From assembly GCF_027409185.1 (NCBI RefSeq), contig NC_084463.1, positions 47,610,907 through 47,674,906 of the forward strand: 64,000 nucleotides of DNA, read 5' to 3'. Under the pieces are notes generated by a model. That model searched no databases. It was not told the DNA's origin and saw nothing but the letters and a program-made list of their open reading frames with translations. Source of the stretch: Cynocephalus volans. Lineage: Eukaryota > Chordata > Mammalia > Dermoptera > Cynocephalidae. Of this stretch, positions 32,167 through 42,689 are shown piece by piece. Both the position numbers and the translations under genes were made by a program. The stretch's first letter is position 1. The number at the start of each line of letters is the position of its first letter.

Positions 32167-32450
32167 ACCAAACCAACAAAATAATTATACTTATTTTAGA
32201 CCCAAACATCTGAACACCAAGAAGTATAAAAGATAATTTTTTTTTGCACAGTAGAAGAATTACCGTAAGAGAAAGATAAAAGAACAATTTAAAGTACAAG
32301 AAAGTAAAGCAAACCTCTTATACCTTTTGCATAATAAGTTAACTTAGAACAATGTCACAAAACGAAGTTTAACTAAAAACCCCCAAATCAGATGAGTTAC
32401 TCACGGACAAATGCAAGAACAGTCTTCTCCGCGAAATAACCGTAACATAG
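32167..32450 (+). pseudogene. Mitochondrial 16S rRNA 5' segment (NUMT)
   Basis: 'gaattaccgtaagagaaaga', 'cctcttataccttttgcata', 'aagttaactt' and 'aatcagatgagttactcacg' follow the 5' third of mitochondrial 16S rRNA, in order. In mtDNA this lies about 5 kb of circle away from the CYTB start (rest of CYTB, control region and 12S between). Confidence 0.8.
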
Positions 32451-32456
32451 ATTATG

Positions 32457-32476
32457 GTTGGGGTTAGGGATTAGGG
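32457..32476 (+). repeat. Short telomere-like repeat at the NUMT end
   Basis: TTGGGG, TTAGGG and A-TTAGGG lie in a row: two perfect TTAGGG hexamers and one variant. Too short to be sure it is not chance. Confidence 0.35.
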
Positions 32477-32607
32477 CTGTCTAGACACATCACAACTCAC
32501 CAGTTCTTACGTTCCTTCTGAGTACGTAGATTAAATACTTAGAACCTCAAAGCAATCAGATGAAGCCAGCAGAAGTCACATTTGACAAGCGAGCCAGAAA
32601 AAAAAAA

Positions 32608-32716
32608 AAGGAAGGAAGGAAGGAAGGAAGGAAGGAAGGAAGGAAGGAAGGAAGGAAGGAAGGAAGGAAGGAAGGAAGGAAGGAAAGAAAGAAAGAAAGA
32701 AAGAAAAAAAAAAAAG
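32608..32716 (+). repeat. (GGAA)n then (GAAA)n microsatellite
   Basis: About 19 GGAA units, then four GAAA units and an A run. Open frames on both strands here are repeat artefacts. Confidence 0.97.
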
Positions 32717-32725
32717 AGTGGGGCA

Positions 32726-32904
32726 GGGCCAGCCCGTGGCTCACTCGGGAGAGTGCGGTGCTGATAACACCAAGGCCCTGGGTTCGGATCCCATATAGGG
32801 ATGACCTGTTAGCTCACTGGCTGAGCATGGTGCTGACAGCACCAAGTCGAGGGTTAAGATCCCCTTAAGGGTCATCTTAAAAAAAAAAGAAAAGAAAAGA
32901 AAAG
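32726..32904 (+). repeat. tRNA-Ile-derived SINE dimer (CYN-like), well preserved
   Basis: Two units: 'gggccagcccgtggctcact'/'gggttcggatcccatatagg' and 'gttagctcactggctgagca'/'agggttaagatccccttaag', then an AAAAG-rich tail. Target duplication aaaagagtgSggca (32712-32725 and 32905-32918) has one mismatch, so insertion is fairly recent. Confidence 0.93.
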
Positions 32905-32918
32905 AAAAGAGTGCGGCA

Positions 32919-33601
32919 CTTGAGGGGGATGCATCAAAGGCCACTTATTAAGATAAATATAAATAGAAATAATTCCATATTTTAAAAAATCAGAAGCAAT
33001 TCAAAAAAGTTACAAAGAAAAATGATCAAAATTTCAAATAAAGGTAGGATCTGTAAAAAAAGAAAAGGTGTGTGTGGGAGAGGTGGATACCAGTTTTGTG
33101 AGGCTTGAAACATAAAAAAGGGAGGGTGCTTCTTTAACAAAAAAATACAAAATTATAAGTAAATTAGGCCATAAAAGAAATATTTCCTTAGAAAGAGAAA
33201 ATAAATAATGAGTACACACTTTAACACCTGACATTCACCACAAACATTGCAAAATCCAGAAAACGTATTGTTTTGGTTAATTCCCTGAAATGCTTCTATA
33301 ATACATTTTTTCCTCACGAATTTAGAGAAAAAATTGGGAAACTGAAATCAAGTTTTCTTCAGCTATCAGCTATAAAAGACGTGCGTGCTGCTTGTAGATT
33401 TGCATAGGTTTGCAGCAACTGGCAATGTGTTAAAAGTTATTATTAGGGAGGCCGTTAGGCGGAGTCCTTTCGTGCCTGGCTTATTTCATTTAATGTGACA
33501 TCTGCGAGGTTTACCCTGTTGCAGCATGTGTCAGAATGTCCCCCTCCCCCCTTTAAGGCTGATATTTTACCACAATTTTGAATTTAAAATAAAAAGACTT
33601 G
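32919..33601. other. Unassigned AT-rich sequence with a possible L1 3' fragment
   Basis: 33.46-33.55 kb ('tcgtgcctggcttatttcat', 'ttgcagcatgtgtcagaatg') resembles antisense L1 3' sequence. No gene is seen. Confidence 0.4.
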
Positions 33602-34020
33602 TGATAGAGTTTGGATGTTTTGTCCCCCAAAGCTCATGTCAAAATCGATCACAAATTTGGGATCGTTTGGGAGGTGTTTGGGTCATGGGGCAGATTCCAA
33701 TGCTTGGCTGTGGTTATTGTCTTTGAGGGTGTTTTTTCCCCAAGGGAATCCCACCAACCACAGATTCCATGGTGCAGCGACCCTGTCCATCACACAGTCA
33801 TTACGTCTGACACAACCCACCTACTAATCCCGTGACAACCCCTGTCACTACCTCACTGCACTCACCTGCATTCCTTCCCTCCCTTTAAAAACTCTAAACT
33901 TTAGTAAGTCCAGGAGGTGGGCTGACACTTTTCTCTTGTTTTCTCAGCCATAATAACATTCTTCTCCCCAACACTACTTTTGTCTCACTTATTGGCTCTC
34001 AGTGCGACAAGTAACCGAAC
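33602..34020 (+). mobile_element. MaLR/MST-group LTR (fossil)
   Basis: 'agagtttggatgttttgtcc', 'gggaggtgtttgggtcatgg' and 'ctcagccataataaca'-type text follow the MST/THE1-group LTR order. Diverged; the 3' limit is approximate. Confidence 0.5.
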
Positions 34021-34930
34021 TTAATTAGATCTTTACTGCTCAGTTTACAGTAACAAAGATGTATACAGTGACAACAGGAAGTCAGAAAAAAGTTCCACAG
34101 ACTTGTGCCCTATAAGAAGTTTTCTGGTGCAGACTTTAGGCAAAGAGGTCCAGAAGAACCAGTTCAGTTTGAGGAAGGTCCTTTTGGTTAGGGCGACTCT
34201 AAAAGACCCTCATATAGTTGCTGTAACAGGGAAAATGGGTGCGAAGGCAAGAAGTGGAGGAAGGAGAAGATACACTTCGATTCAAAGGGAGCGGACTATC
34301 ACCCACAACACTAATGACGCAGGTCAGATGGGAGAACGCTGTAAACGGTCCGAATAAAATCCAAATCTGGGTGCCAGATCCCAGAACTACCTTTCATTGC
34401 AGGACAAAGAAAGAATAGAAGACTCTACTTTGAGCTATTTGGTTGTTTTTATAGAGTGGGTTGCGGTAGTACTTCTTTCACCTTTCAGCGTAGAACATAC
34501 TTCCTCACACATGAAATGAAGACCACTTACTTTTGAGTGACACTAGTAGCTTGCGGTTAATATTTTATGTAAGAAAGACTATGGGAAAAACAAACAAACA
34601 AACAAAACAATGAAAAAACACTGCTTGTAAACAAAGTTACCCCAACTACGACAAGTAGAAGGATGTGGGATGTTCACATATTTCCACTGTAATGCCAAAT
34701 GAAGTCTGCCCCTACTGTTCTTCGTTTTAATTGAGAGTGGAGAAAGGAAATGCTTGTTTAGTTCAACTATTTGTTTCAAATAAAGGCATTTATACACACA
34801 CGAAAAAAGTGCTATTGCTATTGCCATGGGAAAGACCCTTAATGCTCAAACAATTTTAATGCAGAAAGTAAAGAATCTGCTGATACCCCTTGTAATTTTG
34901 GGGGATATGAGGTCCAATGCAGAGCGTGTT
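34021..34930. other. Unassigned intergenic sequence
   Basis: No gene or nameable repeat. A (CAAA)n tract lies at 34590-34615. Short frames carry no recognisable domain. Confidence 0.4.
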
Positions 34931-34940
34931 CCAGGGAATT

Positions 34941-34988
34941 CTGGGAATTGTAGTTTCCTCTTACTTTGCGCATGCGCACTTCCCATCT
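34941..34988 (+). promoter_or_regulatory. Promoter-like block with ZNF143 and NRF1 motifs
   Basis: 'ctgggaattgtagtt' (34941-34955) is the reverse complement of the ZNF143/SBS core ACTACAATTCCCAG. 'tgcgcatgcgca' (34977-34988) is a perfect NRF1 palindrome. Both are hallmarks of TATA-less housekeeping promoters. They lie about 40-90 bases upstream of an ATG with a short frame. Confidence 0.65.
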
Positions 34989-35027
34989 AGGCATGGCCAG
35001 AGGCTGATGTAGAATCTGAGGAGGGAC

Positions 35028-35228
35028 ATGAGTTTGGAGCGTGGGGCTGCAGAAGCTGGGGCCTCACAGCTGCTGCTTCTCCCTGCTGAAATCCTGGCCG
35101 AAATATTGGTCAGAGATCTGCACTCACAAAACCAGAGGCCGGGAAGGTTACGAAATCGGAAATTTAAAAATATCATTATAACGTTTCCATTTTTAAATAA
35201 CATATATGTAAGTATATATTATTTGTAA
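35028..35228 (+). CDS. Short candidate first-exon frame (function unknown)
   Basis: An ATG 40 bases past the NRF1 motif opens a 66-codon frame. Only the first third is GC-rich and gene-like; the end runs into AT-rich sequence. Residues 18-30 (LLPAEILAEILVR) resemble the start of an F-box (LPxEILxxIL). A weak splice donor-like gttacg lies near 35146. This may be the first exon of a lost or distant gene. I cannot name it. Confidence 0.25.
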   Translation: MSLERGAAEAGASQLLLLPAEILAEILVRDLHSQNQRPGRLRNRKFKNIIITFPFLNNIYVSIYYL

Positions 35229-35389
35229 GTGGATATAACCTTCTATACAAGGTTAAATACAAATATGCCCTCTGGCAGGGTAAGGTCCTAGAGCAGGGAG
35301 GAAGCCTTGCCTGAAAAGGGTTGCAGCCTAAAGTCTGTGATTCGGGCCTCATCCAGCAGCGTGTCACACTCCCATCTCCTGTCACTCGG

Positions 35390-35960
35390 GGCCTGAGGGA
35401 GGCGGGGCCTGGAGCTCTGTCCAATCAGGTGCGCAGCCGGGGAGGAGGGGGCGGCCTTCCACAATCTCGCGGGATCTTTGTGTCTGGCGCCCACTGAGTT
35501 TAGTCCAGTCCCCACAGCTGTGTCTTCTTCTCTGAGTGGCCCAGGTGGCTCCTTCCTGGCCTCTGTCGCCTGTGACTTGCAGGTCCTGGGAGCTCCTTAG
35601 GGAGGACGGGGGACCCGCTGGAAGCCAGGAAATGGTGAGTGTGCGGGGCAAGGAGTCCTAAGATGCGGAGGGGGCGCGGATGGAAACGCTGGGCCGGGCG
35701 GGGAGACCCGGGCCTCCCCGCGGTCAGCTCTGGGGTCTGTCTGCGGCCGAGTCTTCCGCTGGCGCCGCTCGGCCCTCGGTCCCCTGAGGCCGTTGGGTGG
35801 GCACTGGGCGGCAGCCGAGGCCCCGGGCGTCCTGTCCCGACCCTGAACGGTGACTTCGGCGGCTCGGATCCCGCTCTGGGCAGCTCCGTGCCGCAGCCCC
35901 GCGTCTCCCCAGATCGTGCTGTGACGGCGGGAGGGTCGTCGGGAGAATCCCCACCCGGTG
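35390..35960. promoter_or_regulatory. CpG island with KRAB zinc-finger gene promoter
   Basis: CpG-dense, GC-rich block in AT-rich surroundings. It contains a CCAAT box near 35422, the element TCTCGCGGGA near 35465 (close to the TCTCGCGAGA promoter element), and the KRAB-ZNF first exon. Long frames on both strands through it are a GC effect. Confidence 0.75.
35466..35634 (+). CDS. Orphan first exon of a KRAB C2H2 zinc-finger gene
   Basis: The exon matches the 5'UTR plus ATG exon common to KRAB-ZNF genes of the ZNF91-like group: 'gctgtgtcttcttctctgag', 'ggctccttcctggcctctgt', 'gcctgtgacttgcaggtcct', and the end 'ctggaagccaggaaatg' followed at once by the donor gtgagtgtgc. Only the initiator Met (35632-35634) is coded here, in phase 0, as in the family. 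No KRAB or zinc-finger exon is seen nearby; a possible eroded KRAB-A exon is 17 kb downstream. The gene is probably dead, or its coding part is outside the window. Exon start is approximate. Confidence 0.7.
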
Positions 35961-36034
35961 TGTGGGGCTCAGGCATGGGAGGAACTGCGGTGCGTGGGGT
36001 CCCCAGTCCCTCCTTTCTCCTGTTAAAAATGGAA

Positions 36035-36400
36035 CTGAGGCGCCAGTTAAAATATTAGAGAGTTTATTTGAGCAAACAACCACTCGTGAATGAAAAGCAC
36101 CAGCCATGGTGTGTGGTTTGGGGTCCACCAGAGGGGCTTGAAAGAAAGGCCTTTATAAGGTTCTGGTGAAGCAAACCAAAGTAAATCTTACAAGTCACTG
36201 ATTGCAGTTATCCGTCGCCTGTTTGGACTGCCTGGGGGGACATTTCCTGGTTGTGTAATCACAGCTTAGTTGGAGGATTCTGGTTGCTTAAGCCTAAATT
36301 TCTTTCGTTTTCTCTAAGTAATTTATGAGAAATGCATTTGAGTTAGATTTCCTTTTCCTTAGGGAGGAACCCAGGGCAGGACAGCCACTTCATTCTAACT
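36035..36400 (-). mobile_element. Possible ERV LTR remnant (fossil), inverted
   Basis: 'tagagagtttatttgagcaa' on + is an inverted poly(A)-signal end like those of some ERV LTRs, followed by 'ccactcgtgaatgaaaagca'. The family is unresolved. It starts just past the CpG island. Confidence 0.35.
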
Positions 36401-37619
36401 GCCTACTATTTAACACTCCAAAGGGGTGCTGGTCTCCGTCTGCCTTTTCCAAATATATGGGAGGCAGGGTCTCCAATCCACCACCCTGTGCCTCATTCTA
36501 CACTTTTCTAGGGCTTGCAGTAATATCCTAAATTTCCATTTCCTTCTCCGCATTCCCAGTTCTCCAACGTCCCCTCTCCAATTCAGAACATTGTCAACTA
36601 TTTGTTCTTTATCGTACATTTCAAACAGACACAGTATTTTAATTGTTCATCATATTTTCACACAGCAATTGATGGCTCATTTTAAAATATTTGTTTTTGC
36701 TTTTTTAATATTTCACATGACAGGAAAGCATAGAATAATTACCTCACACTCTGCTATATATAAAAAAAATCTTTGCTCCTCCTCTCCTCTTATCTTCCTT
36801 AGGCACAGACGCCTTATCAGAATGCCTTTGGGTTGAGGTTCCCCTTTGGAAACTTGACAGGATGATGTGTCCTCAGCCACCCTCCTATTCTCGGTGTCAA
36901 AGCTGTGTGGGGTTGAGACAAGATGCCCACAGCAGCCGTATCTCTTGGAGTGTGTGGTGAACATCAGCCCCTGGTACATCTCCCAGAGGACAGCCTGAGG
37001 TATGGGCCTGGATGGAGCCTCTCAGGGAGCAACTGGATGTGTTGGGTCTGGTGGGAAATCTGGTCTGCCTTTCACCTAAAAAGCTAACCCCTTGGACATT
37101 GAGATTTTCTTTCCCTATCCCCACTTTTTATTCCTTCATGATCAGCCAATCAGATGCTGGTACTGAGAGGAAAAGACAAATTATTTCTGCCTTCTGGAGA
37201 TTCTCAGGTTTGTGAAGGAAGAAAAACTATTCCAAAGGATAAGGGAAACCCACCCCAGCAAGGTGGTACAGGAACTTTGGGCACAGGGTGAGGATTGGTG
37301 GACAGAGCAGAGTGTCTCCTGGGAGGGTGGTTATTAGGGACTTTAATGAGCCAGATGCGGGGGAGAGGATGCTCCAAGTGATAGGATGGCCTGTCTTGAC
37401 ACTTGTGTTTGCTGTTCTTGTTTGTTGAGGGCTGTAGCTGTCCATTTTCTTAGTGGCTTTTCCAGGGTATTTCTGCAGAGACCGTATTACTTGGTGTGTG
37501 CAGTCACTGCAGTCTTTGTTTTCTTGGCATGTGTTCAGCCAATGTTTTTCACAGAGATTTTCTTGAATACCAGGTGTTAAAAAAAGAAAAAGAAAAAGAA
37601 AAAAGAAAGGAGAAAAAAC
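36401..37619. other. Unassigned sequence
   Basis: Open frames on both strands at 36.4-37.6 kb overlap one another and have no recognisable domain. An AAAAG-rich tract lies at 37579-37620. Probably diverged repeats. Confidence 0.35.
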
Positions 37620-39110
37620 AAAAAGCCTCACCTCTTTTATTGTGGATGTCTCTGAGCTGGGGCATTTCTTTTAGACAGGCTGCTTAAAACTCAGCTTCAT
37701 TCAGCCTTTACTTCCTGCTTAACTGAATCTAGCGATTAGCCAGTGCTTAAAATGAGGGTCTTTTCTGAAAATGTGTTTTTTCCTGGGCATGCAACAGGGC
37801 TTTCTCAGTATCACAGTGTATCTGGATTGCTATGAATATTCTAATTTTTGAAAGAAACTTTCACTGCAGCTTTAGGCGGTCTAGTGTATGTGTCAACTGT
37901 AATTTATTGTTCCAGACTGCTGCAGGCTTTTTGTTTACTTAGCAGCATTTTCAAGCCATTCCTGCTAATTATTTAAACCGATTGCCTTCTGACTTAGACA
38001 AAACAGAAATTGAAGCTTTTTTCAGATCTTTGGGTTGCCCCCAGACAGACTGTAATACATAAACACAATGATTTGCAAATAAGATCTACACTGCTCTTTC
38101 TGGAATCAGTGACCAGAGGGACTAGGAACTAGGAATCTTGTTTTGAAGACTGGCGCCAAATCAGGGAGGGATTGGGGCAAGGACAAGTGAAAACCCCAGA
38201 AGGCTTTCCTACCATTTCTCACTTTTTAAAAAAAAATTTTGCATCCACATCGTTGCTATAGACCTTCAGTCTTTTTCAAGAGTTTAGAAAATCTTGTTTC
38301 TGGTAGTTCTTGTTTTTCCATGTTTCTGTCAGGAAACAGGTGTTTGGAGCAGCTCACTCTGCCATTCTGCTGACCTCACTGTCCCTGGACTTTGTGGTAT
38401 TTGATTATCTAAATGAGTTTTCTTGTGCCATTACTATACTATCTTGATTACTGTTGGTTTGAAGCAGGTTTTAAAATTATGAATTGTGAGACCTAGTTTG
38501 CTCTTTTTCATGTTGTATTCTGAGTCCCTTGTGATTTCATATGAATTTCAGCATCAACTTTTCAGTTTCTATAGAATAGTCACTGCGATTCTGATAAAGA
38601 TTGCATTGAATCTGTACATTGTTGTGGGGTGTATTGCCGTCTTAATAATATTAAGCCTACTGATCCATGAACATGAGATGGTTTTCCATTTATTTAGATC
38701 TTTAGCTTTTTCCGACAAGGTTTGTAGTGTTCAGAGTATGAATTTTGTACTTTTGTTAAAATTTTTCCTATGTATTTTTTGGGTGCTATCACAAATTGTT
38801 TTTTTCCCTTAATTTCATTTTCAGATATTTTATTGCAAATGTGTAGAAGTACAGTTTGTTTTTGTATATTAACTTTGCACCTCTGACCTTGGTGAACACA
38901 CCTTCATCTTGGTTGCTTCCAAGTTATGAAAATTATGAACAATGCTGCTATCAACATCCTTGTGCAGGTTTTTGTGTGGACCTCCATTTTCAACTCATTT
39001 GTATAAACCCACCTTTGGGGATTGGTTTGGGGTCCAGGAGACACCTCATCCCCATGGGATGGGGATGAAAACAATTCACTCCATGAAAATTAAGTTGATA
39101 TGGGTTTATG
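37620..39110 (-). mobile_element. Old L1 (L1M-type) sequence, antisense
   Basis: 38.4-39.0 kb is antisense ORF2 and 3' text ('attgcattgaatctgtacat', 'gaacatgagatggttttcca', 'atgaacaatgctgctatcaa'). 37.6-38.4 kb is probably from the same family. Diverged and fragmented. Confidence 0.6.
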
Positions 39111-39124
39111 ATGAGGTTTGTGTA

Positions 39125-39130
<6 letters not shown>

Positions 39131-39162
<32 letters not shown>

Positions 39163-39177
39163 TTGTGTGTGTGTGTT
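39131..39177 (+). repeat. (TG)n microsatellite
   Basis: About 17 TG dinucleotides with one interruption. Confidence 0.95.
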
Positions 39178-39539
39178 GGAACCCAGTGATTTATCACAAG
39201 TGTTACTCTTCTGTGTGACAGGCCGTCTACTAGGTGCTGTAGTGAATAAAACTGAACAAATATCCCTGTTCACTTCAAGCTGGCATAGGAAACAAGAGAG
39301 AGGGGTAGAAGTAAAATATACAGTGTATCAGATGGTGATTACTGCTAAAGAGGGAGGGAAAGTTGCAGAAGAGTTCAGAGGCCGGAGCTGTGTGTGTGTC
39401 TATCAGAGCATTTCTTGAGGTCCTTAGGTTGTTATCTCTGAGGGTCAGTGAACTTTTGTGTTTGTGTGGGTGCACCCACCTGTATGTGCAGAGACATAGT
39501 CTGTGAGATTTTGTATGTCTTTCTGGGTGGCTGTGTGTG

Positions 39540-41800
39540 TATGCTCTTTAAAATCTGGATTACTTTTCTTTGTTCCTATTTTCCCTGGTAGCACCTTTCT
39601 TTCCATGTTAAGTAGAAGTGGTGAGAGCAGACATTGTTGTCTTTTTTCTAGTATTAGGGAGACAGCATTCAGTCTCTCAGCATCTAGTGAGATGTTGGTT
39701 GTGGAGGTTTTCATAGATGCCTTGTCGTATCTTGAGGAAGTTACCTTCTGTTTCTAGTTTATTTTTTTCATTGTGAAAGGGTGTTGAACTTTGTCAAATG
39801 CTTTTTTTCTTTGTGCATTCTAGATATTAACATCTTGCCAAATATGTGATTTAAAATATCCTCTACAATTCCATGGGTTATCTTTTCACTCTTTGATAGT
39901 GTCCCCTGAGGAACAAAAGTTTTTAACAAAATCAAATTTGTCTGGTTTTTTTTTTTTTTTTTTTTTTTTTTTAATGTTGCTGACAGAGCTTGTGGTGTCC
40001 TGTCTGAGAAATAATTACCATGTCCAACGTGGGGAAATTTTTGCCCTATATTTTCTTCTAAGTGTTTAGTTTTAGCTCTTACTTTTAGGTCTTTGATTCA
40101 TTTTGATTTTATTTTTGTATGTGGTAGAAGATAAGGGTACAAATGTGTATTTCTACATGTGAATATTAGGTTTTTCCAGCACCATTTTTTCCATAGACTT
40201 CTTTTCCCACTGAATGATCCTGGAATTTGAAAATCATTTTATTGTCTACATGAGGGTATGTTTCTGGGCTCCCTATTCTGTTCCATTGGTGAATATGTAT
40301 GTCTTTATGCCAGCACCACAGGGTTTTGATTGCTGTACCTTTGAATAAGTTTTGAAATGAGGAAGAGTGATACTTTCAACTTTGATTTTCTTTTTCTGTT
40401 GTTTTGGTTATTTAGGGTTCTTTGAGATTTCACATTTATTTTAGGATGTTGCTTTCTGTTTCTCTTTTTTTAAAAAAAATGTTATTGGTATTGTGATAGG
40501 GATTACATCAAATTTGTACGTCACTTTGGATAGGATAGTATTGACATCATAATAGTCAGTCTTCTATACCATGAGCAGGAGATGTCTTTCTATTTATTTG
40601 TATTTTCTTTAATTTTTTTCAGCAACATTTTGTAGTTTTCAATGTATATGTCTTTTGTTTTCTTGGTTAAGTTAATTCCTAAGTATTTTATATTTTTCAA
40701 TGCTATTGTTCCTGGTATTGTTTTCTTAATTTTCTTTTTATATTGTTCATAGTTAGCATATATAAATACAACTAATGTTTGCACATTGATTTGGTATCCT
40801 ACAAGTTTGCTGATTTCATTCATTCCAATTGTTTGGGGGTGTTTTTTATTGTTTATTTGTTTTGTTATTGTTTTTAATTTCTATGTGTGCTTTCTTTAGG
40901 ATTTTCTACAAATAAGTTGATTTCATCTGTAAACAGATATAACTTTACTTTGTCATTTCAAATTTGGATGCATTTCTCTTTTCCTAATTGCTCTGGCTGG
41001 GATTTTTAAAACAGTATTGAGTGGAAGTGGTGAAAGCAGGTGTCCTGTCTTTTCCCTGATCTTAGAGGAAAGGCTTTTTGAATTTCACTATTGATTATGA
41101 TGTTTCTGTGTGTTTTATATATGGTCTTTATTATACTGAGGCAGTTTTTTTCTAGTCCTAGTTTCTTGTGTGTTCTTATCATAAGTGGTTTTTGCATTTG
41201 TCAAATGCTCTTCTGCATCAACTGAGACACTTGCAGTGTTCCATTCATTTTGCTAACGTGGTGTATTACATTGATTGATTTTCATGTGTTGAGTCATCCT
41301 TGTGTTTCAGGGATAAATGTCACTTGGTCATGGTATATAATACTCTTAATATCTGACAAATGTTGTTTGCTAGTATATATTTGAAAATTATTGCATTTAT
41401 ATTCATAAAGGACATTTGTCTGCAGTTTTCTTTTTTCTAGTGTCTTTTGCTTTTGGTGTCAGCATAATTTTCGCTTCACAGAATGAGTCCTTTTTAGCTT
41501 TTTGGAAGAGTTTGAGGAGGATTGGTATTAATTTTATTTTTTAATGTTTAGTAGATATCAGGAGTGAAAGTATTTCATCCTTGGTTTTTATTTGTTGGGG
41601 GGGGTTTAATTTCTACATTAATCTACAACTGTAGGTCTGTTCAGATTTTCTATTTCTTCATGACTCAGTCTAAGTACATTGTGTGTTTCTTGACATTGTC
41701 CACTCCACCAGTGTTATCCATTTGCTGGCATACCGTGAGAGACTTCTTCCATCAGGTCTGAGGCGTACAGATTTTGTAGTTGTGCTCTGCTGTTATTATG
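39540..41800 (-). mobile_element. L1 ORF2 and flanks (L1M-type), antisense, broken
   Basis: The reverse complement carries L1 ORF2 segments: LGINLTKKTKDIY with ENYKMLLKKIKE near 40.6 kb, and a KAFPLRSGKRQ segment near 41.05 kb (reverse transcriptase region). Interrupted by frame breaks and by a poly-T run at 39942-39973. Pieces at 39.55-39.8 kb and 41.02-41.08 kb cover the same part of ORF2, so at least two insertions are present. Confidence 0.75.
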
Positions 41801-42685
41801 CATGAGTTCTGCTGCTATTGATGTGTTGGTAAGGAGAAACATCGCACAGACCTATGATTAAGCTTCATTTTTAGGAAGCCTGCATCTCCCTGGGGTATGA
41901 CATGCCTAAGTACTTATCGGTCCTTGCCTCTATTTTTTATTGAGGCAGGAAGTTTAGAGGGGGATGGAAGTGGGCATTTCCCTTACCCCAGAAAGTTTGG
42001 CCCTGGTAAAATCTGTTTGTTAGTCATTTGAGAAATAGTTTTTTTTGAAGGCAGAACTTGTTAAGAAGAACGGGATTCTCTGAGCATTTTGGGAAATAGC
42101 TACTTTTCTTCTCTCTGTGCTGAAGGCAGGAAGACACCTCTTTCTAAGATCTTCACTGTAAGAGCCTGGCAATATTTCTGGAGGTAAAACTTATCAACTT
42201 GTGGGAACTCCGGTGTTGGGAACCCTGAAGACATTGACTCTCAAACAATTCACCAGTTACACTTAAGGTTTTCCTACACCTGTACTCTTCCCCGAGAGGT
42301 TTCTTATGGTTTGTGATCACATAAGTTATGATTCTCTGGATGTGCATTTGTGTCTCCAATTTGGGGCAGTGATTTGACCTGAGAACTCAATTCTAATGGA
42401 TCTAAGAAGAGTTTGAGAAAGATAGGCAAGGTTCTAGAAAATGTTACTTGTTTGGAGGGGGTTTGTCCAAGAATAGAATTACAGTAAATTTAGATATAGA
42501 TCTCAGTTGAATTTATTGTGATTCTAGAATTGGGCAACAAGTCCATAAAGTAGAATTAAGTGTTCTGATGAGCTGAGCCACAAAGGATATTGATTTTATA
42601 GACAGAAAAAGTCTGAAGAAAGTGAACACAACAAAAAAAAAGTGGATTGGTTATTTCACATTTACTTTCCTTATAAGGTGATGTG
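41801..42685. other. Unassigned sequence
   Basis: No gene and no repeat I can name with confidence. Confidence 0.4.
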
Positions 42686-42689
42686 AGGC

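Larger units (their letters stand above)
28030..32450 (+). other. NUMT: nuclear copy of mitochondrial DNA (ND4 to CYTB start, then 16S rRNA)
   Basis: The gene order follows the mammalian mitochondrial genome: ND4, tRNA-His, tRNA-Ser(AGY), tRNA-Leu(CUN), ND5, ND6 (minus), tRNA-Glu (minus), CYTB start. It then switches to 16S rRNA sequence. Codons read with the mitochondrial code (TGA = W, ATA = M), but the copy has many disruptions and contains two LTR insertions, so it is nuclear and old. Its left end abuts the DUX pseudogene start. Confidence 0.92.

Noticed and set aside
28030-32450. Mitochondrial sequence as contamination or misassembly
   Set aside because: The copy is heavily decayed, contains two LTR insertions and jumps between non-adjacent mitochondrial regions, so it is a real nuclear insertion.
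32556-32868. Lys/Arg/Glu-rich and Phe/Leu/Pro/Ser-rich frames
   Set aside because: They are translations of the (GGAA)n/(GAAA)n repeat and the adjacent SINE.
35382-36128. Long frames (up to 158 codons) on both strands at the CpG island
   Set aside because: High GC content lowers stop frequency; they overlap one another and the KRAB-ZNF exon and carry no domain.
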